The position numbers were made by a program, and so were the translations under genes. Below the pieces are notes generated by a model. The model saw nothing but the letters and a program-made list of their open reading frames with translations. It had not been told where the DNA came from and searched no databases. DNA of 64,000 bases from Hymenobacter metallicola (GTDB taxonomy: Bacteria; Bacteroidota; Bacteroidia; Cytophagales; Hymenobacteraceae): assembly GCF_004745645.1 (NCBI RefSeq), contig NZ_SRMB01000003.1:434001-498000 (forward strand). Reading direction: 5' to 3'. Of this stretch, positions 33,656 through 43,051 are shown piece by piece; within the stretch, counting starts at the first letter, position 1; the number at the start of each line of letters is the position of its first letter.

Positions 33656-36600
33656 TCAGTCAGCCAGCTGCACTACTCCGTTCGTTTCCAGCAACTTGCC
33701 CTCATCAAGCAATTGCTGCACGGTGGCTTCCAGTTGCTGGCGCATTTCTTCACTGGGGCGGGCAAAGCCCAGCAGCCGGGCAGTGGGCACTACCACGGCG
33801 GCCCGGTCCAGGGCAAAGCTGTGGCGCACAAAAGTCAGCACGGCCCGGGCTACCTCTTGCGGGGCTACAAACCCTGGCTTGCGCGACACGGCCGGCAAGG
33901 CGCTCCGGTCGCGCAGGGGCACTGCGTCGGCCGTCATAGCCGGGGCCCACAGAAACTCGCCTTCCTGCCGGATGTGGCGCAAGTTTACCGCTAGTCGTAC
34001 GGCAGCCGCCACGCTCTTGCGGATTCGAACGCCTACTTGGGTAGCCCCGGTAGCCAGAGCGATGCGGCGCGTTACCTCATCCAGATGAACCGGGCTTTCG
34101 ATGGCAACAATTTGGGCCACCCAGCCGGCTAGGCGGGCCATGGGGTGCTGGTGCACTTCCTGCTGCCGGGCCGCCGCGGGCAGCTGAGTCAACTGGTAAG
34201 GTTCGGCCAGGGGCAGCGGCCCAGCCGGCGCCTCTTCCCGAGCAATGCCCGGTGGCAGGTCATTTTCAGCTTCTGGTTCACCGTCCGCATCATCTGAAGC
34301 GGCCGAGCGGCGCGCCTGCTCAATGGCTTGCACGGCCTGCTCGGTTGCGCGCTGCGGGTCCCGAAACCAGTCGGTGCTCCAGATGCGGTGCAAGCGCCAG
34401 CCCACGTTTTCGAGCACCTGCTGGCGCAGCCGGTCCCGGTCGCGGGCCGAGCGGGCACTGTGGTACATGGCCCCGTCGCACTCGATGCCCAGCACGTAGC
34501 GGCCCGGCTGATCGGGGTCGACTACGGCCAAATCAATATAGAAGCCCTGGGATCCCACCTGAGGCTGCACGGCATAGCCCCGGGCCGTCAGGGCGCGGTG
34601 CACGGCCTCCTCAAACGGCGACTCCATTGGTCGGCCAGTGAGCTGGTTCTGGTTGAGCACCCCGTGCTGAGCAAAGCCGAGAAACGCTTTGAGAGCGGCT
34701 ACTCCCTGGGCCGGGGTACGGGTCAGGTCGAGGTCGTCGGCGGTGAGACTGGTGAATACTTCGCAGCGCTGCTTGGCCCGGGTAATCAGCACGTTGAGGC
34801 GCCGCTCCCCTCCTTCCCCATTCAGGGGCCCAAAGCTCATGCTCAGGTACCCTTCCCGCGTGCGGCCGTAGCCGATGCTAATCAGAATCACGTCCCGCTC
34901 GTCGCCCTGCACGTTTTCCAGGTTTTTCACGAAAAAGGGCTCGTGGGCATGGCGGCTGAAAAACACTTCGGTTTCGGGGTGTTGCTTGCGCAGCTTTTCC
35001 AGCGCATCCTGAATAGCCTGGCGCTGGGCTGTACTGAAGGCAACGACTCCCAGCGTCAGCCCTGGCGTGGTACGGGCGTGGTGCAGCACGGCTTCGGCCA
35101 CGGCCATGGCTTCCAGCGGGTTGGTGCGGGTGGTGCCCCGTTCGTAGTATGTAGCGGGCAAATGATGGTAGACCAGCCCGAGCTGCTGCTGGTGGTGCCC
35201 GCCGGGGCTGGGAAAGACAACCAGCTTATCGTCGTAAAACAGGTGATTAGACGGAGCAATCAGGGACTGATGCTGGCTGCGGTAGTGCCAGCGCAGCATC
35301 CGCTCGGGCATCTGCCGGGCCTTGCACAGCTCCAGAATGCTTTGGATATCAGCCGTCACGTTTTCCTCGTCGGCCTCTTCCCCGGCCCCAGTCAGCGAGT
35401 CGAAGAAGCTGGTGGGCGGCAGCTGCTTCGAGTCGCCGACTACCACCAGCTGCCGGCCGCGGGCTATGGCGCCCAGGGCCTCTACGGGCTTCACCTGACT
35501 CGCTTCGTCGAACACCACCAGGTCGAATTCAACGGCCCCCGGCGGCAGGTAGCTGGCCACCGACAGCGGCGACATCATAAAAATCGGCTTGATGGCCTGA
35601 ATAGCCTGCCCGGCCTGCTGCATCAGCTTGCGTAGGGGCAGATGACGGGTTTTCTTGGCAAACTCGGTGCGCAGCAGCAGCATTTGTCCGCTGGCCTGCG
35701 GGTTGGGCAACTGTTTGAAATGCTGCTCCATGGCCCGGACCCGGTTGTGGTAGAGCGAGTCTTCGTCGGCTTCCCGGAAACGGGTTAGGGTTTCTTCGTG
35801 GCTGGCCCGCTCAAACTGCCGCAGGGCCGCATGTTGGGCGTAGGCCTGTTTTTGCAAATGCTCCAGCCACGTTTGGCGCACCGCGGCGGCCAGGTGCTGG
35901 GCCGCCGGCTCCCAGGTTTCGGCCAGCAGCAGCAGTTCAGGTAGCTCTTCAGCCAGTACGGCCGCCGCGACGTTGTTCCACTCCGTCGTGAGGTGCAGGG
36001 CCGGCACATTGGCCTGCCAGGCACCGATGACCTGCTGCTGCGTAGCCAAGGGCTGAAACTCCAGCCGGCCCTCGGGCCCAAAACGACGGGCCTCGTTGAG
36101 CTGCAGGGCTTGCACTAAAGCCGTTACGGCCGCGCGGTGCCGGGCTAGGGCCGCTTCCAGCGCCGCCAATGGAGTAGTTACCGCCTGGGGCTGGGCAGAA
36201 GTGGCAAGGTAAGCCAACAGCTCCTGCGGGAGCTGCCCTTGGGCAATGCGCTGCTGGGTGAACAGCAGATAATCAGCCACTTTACCCAGAGCAACCCAGT
36301 CGGTGCGCAGGCCTTGCCACAGGCCTCCCCACAGGGCGGTAGCCCAGGTTCCGGCCTCCTGTAGCACCTGGGCCTGGCGGTTGGCTTCCTGCATGGCATC
36401 AATTACGGGTAGCACTGCCGCCGCTTCCTCGGGCAGCGGACCGCGCCACAGGCTTTGCAGGCGCTTGCGGGCCCGGCGGTAGTCGCCGCTGAGAAATTTC
36501 CACCATTTGTCGCCGTAAGCAAGCAGAGCCGTGCGCTCCTCCAGCCACGGCTGCTTCCAGGCCTCGGGCAGCACGGTAGCATCGTACTGCTGATGCAGCG

Positions 36601-38416
36601 CCGCGTAGCTCGCCCCAGCCAGTAGCACCTCCCGAACACGCCCCACTTGCTGTACCCAGGCCGAATCCAGCACGGCGACGCCATCCAAAGAAGGAGCCAG
36701 CTGCGCCTGACGGGCCGCTGGCAGTAAAGCCTCTACTCCGGCCCGGTCGGTCGGGGCCGCTAGATGCAGATGGGCCGTCAGCGTTTCGACGGCCGTTTGC
36801 AGCTGACTTACCGCTTGCTGGGCGGCGGCCAACAGGCGGACCAGCGCATCTTGGTCGGCGGGCAGCAATACTGTTAAGTCGCTACCCCAGAAAAGCAGGT
36901 TTCTGGGGCGGCCGATTTTTTGCAGAACCGCTTGTAGTCGGGTAGCCTGGGCTTCGGCGTGGGCTGCGTCGGCGTCGGTCCAGTCGGCCAGGGTGGCAAA
37001 GGCAAGGCGCGGCAGCGCTACGGAGCCCCGTAGCTCCTGCAGTTGCAGCAGCTCCCCGGCCACGAGCTGGGCCGTGCGGCGACTACGCCCAATAGGAGCA
37101 TTCACGGCGGCCGCGTAGTCATTCAGCCCGGCCCGGTAGCGGGGCAATTGGGATATTTGGTCGGCAACAGCTGGCGCCGCGGCCGGGCGGCCCAGGCCCA
37201 GGGTGTGCTTCAGCTCGTCGTGCAGGGCCTTTTTATTGGCCTTATGACTGTGCAGCTCCAGGCAGGCCGCGCCCAGACCCAGGCTTTCGAGGCGGCGGTG
37301 CACCACTTCTAGGGCGGCCATTTTCTCGGCCACAAACAGCACTTTCTGGCCCGCGCCTATAGCCTCGGCCAGCAGGTTGGTAATAGTCTGGGATTTGCCC
37401 GTGCCCGGCGGACCCTGTATCACGAGGTTACGGCCCTCGTGCACAGCCAGCAGGGCCAGCAGCTGGGAGGAGTCGGCGTCCAGGACCTGGTGCAGGTCGT
37501 GGGCCGAGCTTTCGGTGTCGAGAAAAGCGGAGTCACTGAGGCTGGGAGCTGCGTCCGGGAAGCCCGTATCGGGACCCAGCAGGGCGGCAACGGCGGGATG
37601 CTCGACCAGCGAAGCACCGGCGGGCCAGGAGGCAGGGTCCAGGTCGCGGTAGAGCAGGAATTTACCGAAGGAGAAGAAGCCCAGCGCAATAGCCTCGGGC
37701 GCGACTTGCCAGCGCGACATGCCCGCTATGGCCGAGGTTACCGCCGCGAAATACTCGGCGGGCCGCAGCTCGTCATCGGCTTCGGGCAGCGGCAAGCTCA
37801 GGCCGAAGGAAGTGCGCAGCTTGGCTTGCAAGGATATGTTGCCCTCGGTTTCAGCCCCAGTGTACCGCAGCCGGAACCGCTCGGCAGCCGTGCCCCGCTC
37901 CAGCAGCACGGGCACCAGCAGCAACGGCGCCTGCCGGGATTCCGGGCTGCTGTCGGTTTCGTACCAGGCCAATTGGCCCAGCGCCAGATACAGGATGTTC
38001 ACGCCCTGTTCTTCCAAGCTAGTGCGGGCGGTATAGTAGGTATTGAGCAGGCGGGCTTCGAGTTTGGCCAGGGGCTCGTTGGTTTGCAGCTTGTTATCAG
38101 TCAGCTGACTTTGGCGGTCGGCTTCGCTGAGCACTGGCGCGGCTTCCGGGGATAAAGCCGCGGCGCCTTCGGCCCCAGCGGGCTTGGTTTTAGCCTGTTG
38201 GGCTTCGGGCGCGGCCCGGAAATACATGGTTTTGCCCTGACGTACCAGCAGCTCGTACACCGTCGCCGGCTCCTCCCCAATAACGACCACGCCCCGGGTG
38301 GGAGAGGGCCGAAAATTCAGCAGCGGATTGCGCAGGCCCAGGTCCAGCAGTTCTTCGCGAGAGGCCTGTAAACGAGTCAATAAGGAGGCCGAGGGCACGG
38401 CGGAGGCAGATTCCAT
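33656..38416 (-). CDS. giant superfamily 1 helicase-nuclease (DUF4011/AAA_11/AAA_12/MTES_1575/DUF3320)
   Basis: A 1586-residue single-chain protein. The DUF4011-type N-terminus has ELLDLGLRNPLLNF (residues of about 20-35). A superfamily 1 helicase core has Walker A GPPGTGKSQTITNLL near 334 and Walker B VVFDEASQVKPVEALG near 967. GDSKQLPPTSFF and WHYRSQHQSLI follow, and the last helicase motif is VQGDERDVILISIGYGR near 1175. An insert of about 500 residues lies between the two ATPase halves. From about 1260 to 1350 there is a Vsr/MTES_1575-like nuclease domain (FYIDLAVV, GIECDGAMYHSARSARDRDR), then DUF3320. Proteins of this class occur near defence systems. Here it stands alone among housekeeping genes. 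The function is inferred only. Confidence 0.88.
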   Translation of the reverse strand: MESASAVPSASLLTRLQASREELLDLGLRNPLLNFRPSPTRGVVVIGEEPATVYELLVRQGKTMYFRAAPEAQQAKTKPAGAEGAAALSPEAAPVLSEADRQSQLTDNKLQTNEPLAKLEARLLNTYYTARTSLEEQGVNILYLALGQLAWYETDSSPESRQAPLLLVPVLLERGTAAERFRLRYTGAETEGNISLQAKLRTSFGLSLPLPEADDELRPAEYFAAVTSAIAGMSRWQVAPEAIALGFFSFGKFLLYRDLDPASWPAGASLVEHPAVAALLGPDTGFPDAAPSLSDSAFLDTESSAHDLHQVLDADSSQLLALLAVHEGRNLVIQGPPGTGKSQTITNLLAEAIGAGQKVLFVAEKMAALEVVHRRLESLGLGAACLELHSHKANKKALHDELKHTLGLGRPAAAPAVADQISQLPRYRAGLNDYAAAVNAPIGRSRRTAQLVAGELLQLQELRGSVALPRLAFATLADWTDADAAHAEAQATRLQAVLQKIGRPRNLLFWGSDLTVLLPADQDALVRLLAAAQQAVSQLQTAVETLTAHLHLAAPTDRAGVEALLPAARQAQLAPSLDGVAVLDSAWVQQVGRVREVLLAGASYAALHQQYDATVLPEAWKQPWLEERTALLAYGDKWWKFLSGDYRRARKRLQSLWRGPLPEEAAAVLPVIDAMQEANRQAQVLQEAGTWATALWGGLWQGLRTDWVALGKVADYLLFTQQRIAQGQLPQELLAYLATSAQPQAVTTPLAALEAALARHRAAVTALVQALQLNEARRFGPEGRLEFQPLATQQQVIGAWQANVPALHLTTEWNNVAAAVLAEELPELLLLAETWEPAAQHLAAAVRQTWLEHLQKQAYAQHAALRQFERASHEETLTRFREADEDSLYHNRVRAMEQHFKQLPNPQASGQMLLLRTEFAKKTRHLPLRKLMQQAGQAIQAIKPIFMMSPLSVASYLPPGAVEFDLVVFDEASQVKPVEALGAIARGRQLVVVGDSKQLPPTSFFDSLTGAGEEADEENVTADIQSILELCKARQMPERMLRWHYRSQHQSLIAPSNHLFYDDKLVVFPSPGGHHQQQLGLVYHHLPATYYERGTTRTNPLEAMAVAEAVLHHARTTPGLTLGVVAFSTAQRQAIQDALEKLRKQHPETEVFFSRHAHEPFFVKNLENVQGDERDVILISIGYGRTREGYLSMSFGPLNGEGGERRLNVLITRAKQRCEVFTSLTADDLDLTRTPAQGVAALKAFLGFAQHGVLNQNQLTGRPMESPFEEAVHRALTARGYAVQPQVGSQGFYIDLAVVDPDQPGRYVLGIECDGAMYHSARSARDRDRLRQQVLENVGWRLHRIWSTDWFRDPQRATEQAVQAIEQARRSAASDDADGEPEAENDLPPGIAREEAPAGPLPLAEPYQLTQLPAAARQQEVHQHPMARLAGWVAQIVAIESPVHLDEVTRRIALATGATQVGVRIRKSVAAAVRLAVNLRHIRQEGEFLWAPAMTADAVPLRDRSALPAVSRKPGFVAPQEVARAVLTFVRHSFALDRAAVVVPTARLLGFARPSEEMRQQLEATVQQLLDEGKLLETNGVVQLAD

Positions 38417-38528
38417 AGCGCAAAGTCAATAACCCCAAACGCAAAGCGGGCCTTGCCGGCGGAGCTGATCAACCAAAGTTCTTGGTTAACGCTCCACCAG
38501 ACAAAGCCCGCGCGGTTTTTTACGGTGC

Positions 38529-40292
38529 TTAGCGAATTACCGGGGGACGATTGTTGGCCGTGGCCCCGGCGTTGAGCTTGCTGTGCTTGTAGCCGTAGTT
38601 GAAATACAGCGCCAGACCAATAATGAGCCAGCCGAAAAACAGCAGCCAGTTGTTGATACCCAGCTGGGTCATCAGGTACAGGTTGGTGAGCAGGCCCAGC
38701 GTCGGGAGCAGCGACAGGCGGCGGCGCACCGAGGCCACCGTCAGGTAGATACAGAAGCCGAAGAAGACCAGCATGGGGATGTAATGCTGGAAGCCTTCCA
38801 CGCCCTCGGCACCCGTCACGACCCGGCCCATTTCGCTCACGGCCGCCCCGTTGTAGACGAACAGCAGCGCAATACCGATGAGCATGAGGAGCGGCAGCAG
38901 AAACTGACCGTTGATGTAGGGCACCTTGAAGCGAGCCTCGGAGGTGCCGTGGGGGTCCAGAATCAGAATGCCGCCGCACACCAGGGCAAAGGCAAACAGG
39001 GTCCCGATGCTGGTCAGGTCAATTACCAGGTCCATGTTGAGCAGCAGGGCCGGCACGCCTACAAAGAAGCCCGTGACGATGGTGCTGAACGAAGGCGTGT
39101 GGAAGCGTGGGTGCACCTTACCGAAGATGGGCGGCAGCAGTCCGTCGCGGCTCATCGACATCCAGATGCGGGGCTGGCCGATCTGGAACACGAGCAGCAC
39201 CGAGGCCATGGCGAAAATGGCGCTTACGGCCACCACGCCGGCCAACTGGGGCAGGCCTACTTTCTCGAACACAAACGCCAGCGGGTCGCCCACGCCCAGT
39301 TCCTTGTACGACACCATCCCGGTAAGCACCATGGTGATGATAACGTAGAGAATGGTGCAGATAATCAGGGCGTAAATCATAGCCCGCGGCAGGTCGCGCT
39401 GGGGGTTTTTGCATTCCTCGGCCGTCGTCGAAATAGCGTCGAAGCCGATGTAGGCGAAGAATACCGCTGACACGCCTTTAAGTACGCCGGCCACGCCGTT
39501 GGGCGCAAACGGGCTCCAGTTGGCGGGCTGCACATAGAAGGCGCCCACCGCAATAACCACGGCCACCACAATCAGCTTGAGCAGCACCAGCAGGTTAGAA
39601 GCCGTTTTGGATTCTTTAATACCGACGTACACCACGGCCGTAATCAGGACGGTAATCAGGAAGGCGGGCAGGTCGCAGACGAGGCGGAAGTCGCCGAAGA
39701 GTGCGGGGGCCGTGTTCCAGGTTTTGTAGGCTTCCAGGGTAGCCGGGGCCACGTCGGTCAGGGGCTTGCCGCTCTGCATCAGCTCCAGTACCTCGTGGTA
39801 GCCTTTGTAGGCGCTCTGGGTGCCCATGGTCAGGTAGCTGGGTATGTGTATCCCAACCCCATCCATGAGCCCGGTGAAGTAGTCGGACCAGGAAATAGCC
39901 ACCACGATGTTGCCCACGGCATATTCCATAATAAGGGCCCAGCCAATAATCCAGGCCGTCAGCTCGCCGAACGAGGCGTAAGCGTAGGTGTAGGCCGAGC
40001 CGCTAATGGGGATGGTGGCGGCAAACTGGGCGTAGCACAAGGCCGAAAAGGCGCAGGCAATGGCGGTGAAAACGAACAGCAGCGACACGGCCGGGCCGCC
40101 GTCGTGGGAGGCATTGCCGATGGTGCTGAAGATGCCTGCCCCGATAACGGCGGCAATGCCCAGGGCCGTCAGGTCGCGCACCGAGAGGTTGCGCTCCAGG
40201 CTGCCGTGGCCGTGGCCTTCAACGTCGGCCGGTGGGTTTTGGAGAATAGCGCCGATATCCTTGCGGCGAAACAGATTAGAGAAAGAACTCAT
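38529..40292 (-). CDS. APC-superfamily cationic amino-acid permease
   Basis: A 587-residue inner-membrane transporter of the eukaryote-like CAT group. After a cytoplasmic N-terminus come about 14 hydrophobic helices. The unwound TM1 motif AVIGAGIFSTIGNAS lies near residue 51, and PISGSAYTYAYASFGELTAWIIGWALIMEY near 95-125. GFDAISTTAEECKNPQRDLPRAM in TM6-7 is a strong APC signature. The length and extra C-terminal helices match the CAT type. The substrate is probably an amino acid but not defined. A short AACCAA/TTGGTT hairpin lies downstream at 38471. Confidence 0.93.
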   Translation of the reverse strand: MSSFSNLFRRKDIGAILQNPPADVEGHGHGSLERNLSVRDLTALGIAAVIGAGIFSTIGNASHDGGPAVSLLFVFTAIACAFSALCYAQFAATIPISGSAYTYAYASFGELTAWIIGWALIMEYAVGNIVVAISWSDYFTGLMDGVGIHIPSYLTMGTQSAYKGYHEVLELMQSGKPLTDVAPATLEAYKTWNTAPALFGDFRLVCDLPAFLITVLITAVVYVGIKESKTASNLLVLLKLIVVAVVIAVGAFYVQPANWSPFAPNGVAGVLKGVSAVFFAYIGFDAISTTAEECKNPQRDLPRAMIYALIICTILYVIITMVLTGMVSYKELGVGDPLAFVFEKVGLPQLAGVVAVSAIFAMASVLLVFQIGQPRIWMSMSRDGLLPPIFGKVHPRFHTPSFSTIVTGFFVGVPALLLNMDLVIDLTSIGTLFAFALVCGGILILDPHGTSEARFKVPYINGQFLLPLLMLIGIALLFVYNGAAVSEMGRVVTGAEGVEGFQHYIPMLVFFGFCIYLTVASVRRRLSLLPTLGLLTNLYLMTQLGINNWLLFFGWLIIGLALYFNYGYKHSKLNAGATANNRPPVIR

Positions 40293-40511
40293 TTATGGGT
40301 TGTGAGGGAGCGGGGAGTTTCAAGCCCAAAAGATAAAGAATATTGCGGCGGGGTTACCGACTGGGGCCTCAAAACCATTGCATAATGCCCGCACTCCTCC
40401 CAAAACAGGGCGGCGCCACGCGCCACCTTGTTCTGGGCCAGAAACTTCCTATACTTGAGGCTTGGGGTCTAACGGCCTGCTTATCTGCTCACCAACCTGC
40501 CTGTATTGCCT

Positions 40512-41246
40512 ATGCCCCGCACCGCTACTACGCTTACTATTGCCAAGCCCTGCGCCGAATCGTGGCAGCAAATGTCGCCGGTGACCCCGCAGAGCCGCCA
40601 CTGCGCCGCCTGCTGCGAGGTTGTAGCTGACTTTACTCAGATGAGCGACGGGGAAATCATGCATTTCCTGCGGCATAACCCGGCCGTATCCTGTGGCCGC
40701 TTCACAGAGGGCCAGCTGGGCCGGCAGCTGCAACAGGCTCCGCTACCGGCCCCGCGCTGGCGGACTTGGCTGGCGGCAACCGCCACGGTACTCGGCCTTC
40801 GGGAAGCAGCGGCCTTGGAAAGCCGGGCCCAGAAAGCCAATCTGGAAGTGGCTGATATTCCGCGGCCGGTGGCGGCGGGGTCTTGGTCTTTTTCGCCGGC
40901 CGATGAGTTGACCAAGCAGGAAACCCGGGAACAGCAGGCCTCCGAAATGGCTACGCCCGAGGGCCGTATCACGGTGCGCGGTACGGTGCACAACCGCTGG
41001 GGCCTCCCCCTGGCCAAAGCCCGGGTACGCCTCTACGGTCAACCCGACTACGTGGCCAAAACCAATGCCTTGGGGCACTTTGTGCTCGAACTACCTGCTT
41101 CCCTCGTCACGCCCGAAGCGGAATTGTGGGTCAGCCGCCTTTGGCACCGGAGTCAGTCTGTTGGGGTAGCCAGTAGCCCGGCCCGACGCTACCACTTCTT
41201 CCTGAAAAGACGCTCCCGTAGAATTATCAGTGGGAAGTTTCGCTGA
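40512..41246 (+). CDS. membrane protein with Cys-rich N-terminus and carboxypeptidase-regulatory-like domain
   Basis: A 244-residue protein. The N-terminal 65 residues have no signal peptide but carry conserved-looking Cys/His: KPCAESW, RHCAACCEVVADFTQMSDGE, NPAVSCGRF. A moderately hydrophobic segment (RTWLAATATVLGLREAAAL, about residues 77-95) may cross the membrane. The C-terminus (about 150-244) reads like a CarboxypepD_reg beta-sandwich: ITVRGTVHNRWGLPLAKARVRL, then KTNALGHFVLEL. I infer a cytoplasmic metal-binding or redox domain linked to a periplasmic sandwich. The TTG at 40506 also fits, but ATG 40512 is better. The 3' end forms half of a 19-base hairpin. Confidence 0.75.
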   Translation: MPRTATTLTIAKPCAESWQQMSPVTPQSRHCAACCEVVADFTQMSDGEIMHFLRHNPAVSCGRFTEGQLGRQLQQAPLPAPRWRTWLAATATVLGLREAAALESRAQKANLEVADIPRPVAAGSWSFSPADELTKQETREQQASEMATPEGRITVRGTVHNRWGLPLAKARVRLYGQPDYVAKTNALGHFVLELPASLVTPEAELWVSRLWHRSQSVGVASSPARRYHFFLKRRSRRIISGKFR

Positions 41247-41261
41247 TAATTCTACGGGAGC
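41212..41261. terminator. perfect 19-base-pair hairpin overlapping the stop codon
   Basis: Arms GCTCCCGTAGAATTATCAG (41212-41230) and its exact complement (41243-41261) with a 12-base loop. The stop of the upstream gene (41246) lies in the right arm. There is no T tract, so it may protect the mRNA 3' end, or it may be the arms of a small vanished element, rather than a classic terminator. Confidence 0.6.
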
Positions 41262-41279
41262 TATCCGGCCTGCCTGTAT

Positions 41280-41522
41280 TTACGCCACCGATTTGCCCAG
41301 CACCCGGCGTAGCACCTGCTCCAGCGCATCCAGGGTCACCACGTCGCCCTGCACCAGAATACGGCCGCGCTGCCAGAGCAACAGCTTGCGGGGGCGCCCG
41401 TCTTGGCCCGTGGTGCAAAACATGGGGCCGCCCTGGGCCGGGCTGGTAGTAGGGCGAGTGTAGAAGCCGGGGCGCTGCTGCACAAACCCGTAACGAAGCA
41501 GCGTGTCGTGGAAATACTGCAT
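41280..41522 (-). CDS. small hypothetical protein
   Basis: An 80-residue protein, not recognised. It begins MQYFHDTLLRYGFVQQRPGFYTRP and contains a strand-like middle (GPMFCTTGQDGRPRKLLLWQRGRILVQGDVV) and a terminal helix (TLDALEQVLRRVLGKSVA). There is no signal peptide or membrane helix. It lies between two strong hairpins, convergent with the Cys-rich protein gene, and the reading is clean over its full length. Confidence 0.55.
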   Translation of the reverse strand: MQYFHDTLLRYGFVQQRPGFYTRPTTSPAQGGPMFCTTGQDGRPRKLLLWQRGRILVQGDVVTLDALEQVLRRVLGKSVA

Positions 41523-41562
41523 AGTCTAACCAGATAGAAGCTCTAAAAAGCAGATACGCAGT

Positions 41563-41604
41563 TTACCCGAAAACAGGCAGCCAGGGCAGCTGGCTTTCGG
41601 GTAA
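41563..41604 (-). terminator. hairpin after the esterase-TPR gene
   Basis: Arms TTACCCGAAA (41563-41572) and TTTCGGGTAA (41595-41604) with a 22-base loop, just beyond the stop of the minus-strand esterase gene. It is only moderately T-rich afterwards. Confidence 0.55.
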
Positions 41605-41624
41605 CTAAAACAAGGCACCGCGGC

Positions 41625-42887
41625 TCAGGTGCCCTTGCGCCGAACCGGCTTCTGCTGCAAGGCCTGAAGCTTCTGCCGGGTTTGGGGGTACTCATTCAGT
41701 GTCAGAGCTTTGCTAAACTCCTTTGCCGCCTTCTTTTGGTCGCCCAGGGCCAGGTAGTAGTCGCCCAAAGCATCATACACATTAAAGCTTCCGGGGTAAT
41801 TCTGCTGGTTGAGCTGGAAAAACGCGTAGGCCGCGGCCAGGTCTTTCCGGCCCAGAAATGTGTAGCCAATCCGGTTGACTAGCCCTTCCGGCGGCAGCAC
41901 CGCATACCCCAACTGCCGCGAAACCGCCTGGCAGCCGCGCAGCAGGGAGTCGCGCATGGAGGCTGCACTCAGCTTGCTCACGGCGGGCTCCAGCACCGGT
42001 ACATTATCGACGGACAGAAACCGGTGGGCACTGAAAGCGTGCAGCAGGGCATCGTAGGTGCCGGGCAGGGGCACGGTGTTGTGTCCCTCAGCGCGGTAAT
42101 ACTTACGGGCCCAGCGCAGCCCGTTGGCGGAATGTTGCTGGAGGGCCGCTATAAAATCGGGTACGGCCAGCAAGGCGCGGTGCTCTACTGTGTTGTGGGC
42201 GCGGGCGGCCACTGTATCACCCACCTCCTTGAAAGCCGTGGCTACCGGCAGAAACAGTGTCTTGTGGGCAAACTTAGGCTGGGCCAGCAGCGCGTCGGCC
42301 TCGCGCACCAGTTTGGTATCGTCCCACCACAGGCTGGGGTCGATGGCGACGTAGCCCTGAAACAGGTCGGGGTGATGCAGCAGGGTATGCACCACAAACA
42401 GTCCGCCCAGGGAGGTGCCGATAAGCATGCGGTAAGACGTGGTAGCGTAGGCCGAATCGATATGCGGAATCAGCTCCTGCTGCAGGAAGCGGGTGAAATT
42501 TTCCCCGCCGCCCGAGGTAGTGGCACCCCGCCGGTCCATGTAGAGGCCCGATTCAATATGCGTAGGCGTCAGGTCCCGGATTCGGTCGGTGTTGTGAATG
42601 GCGACGATAATAGCTTCGGGCACCACCCGCTTCTGGCTTAACTGCTCGAGGATAGTAGCGGTACTCTGAAACTGGCTTTCCCCATCCAGCACGTACAGCA
42701 CGGGGTAGTGCTGCTTGCCAAACAACGGGTTGCCAGCACTTTCGGGCACGTATACGGAGTACGTGCGCGTCTCCTTCAGAACACGAGAATGCAGCTGCTT
42801 CGGGGCAACAGTCGGCAGCCCGGATTGGGCCTGGGCCCGGCCGAAGAAAACATTGCAAACTAGAATTAGAAATACGGCAAGCTTCAT
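41625..42887 (-). CDS. secreted alpha/beta-hydrolase (esterase D/Fes-like) with C-terminal TPR
   Basis: A 420-residue protein with a signal peptide (MKLAVFLILVCNVFFGRAQAQ). Residues of about 35-300 form an esterase-D fold: YSVYVPESAGNPLFGKQHYPVLYVLDGE, the nucleophile elbow LIGTSLGGLFVVHTLLHH (Gly-Thr-Ser-Leu-Gly), a probable acid in VAIDPSLWWDD and a His in RAEGHNTVPLPGTYDALLHAF. Residues 340-410 hold TPR-like helices (NQQNYPGSFNVYDALGDYYLALGDQKKAAKEFSKAL). Relatives hydrolyse siderophore or carbohydrate esters; the substrate is unknown. The start was moved from 42899 to ATG 42887 for a cleaner signal peptide. Confidence 0.88.
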   Translation of the reverse strand: MKLAVFLILVCNVFFGRAQAQSGLPTVAPKQLHSRVLKETRTYSVYVPESAGNPLFGKQHYPVLYVLDGESQFQSTATILEQLSQKRVVPEAIIVAIHNTDRIRDLTPTHIESGLYMDRRGATTSGGGENFTRFLQQELIPHIDSAYATTSYRMLIGTSLGGLFVVHTLLHHPDLFQGYVAIDPSLWWDDTKLVREADALLAQPKFAHKTLFLPVATAFKEVGDTVAARAHNTVEHRALLAVPDFIAALQQHSANGLRWARKYYRAEGHNTVPLPGTYDALLHAFSAHRFLSVDNVPVLEPAVSKLSAASMRDSLLRGCQAVSRQLGYAVLPPEGLVNRIGYTFLGRKDLAAAYAFFQLNQQNYPGSFNVYDALGDYYLALGDQKKAAKEFSKALTLNEYPQTRQKLQALQQKPVRRKGT

Positions 42888-43051
42888 AAGACAGGTCAAC
42901 TAGAATAGGTAGAATCAATACCTGCCCACGGGAGTAAACGGCAGTGCCGGAGTAACTGCGCAACACAGCGAAGGTTACAGAGCCCGTTATGCTTTTCTAA
43001 GGAAAACTCCAGGCGCCTGATTTGCAGCCCGAGCCAGCTACCGCCCCAGTT

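Noticed and set aside
34328..35635. Plus-strand ORF of 435 codons opposite the helicase-nuclease
   Set aside because: It has no recognisable motif, and the helicase reading is clear on the other strand.
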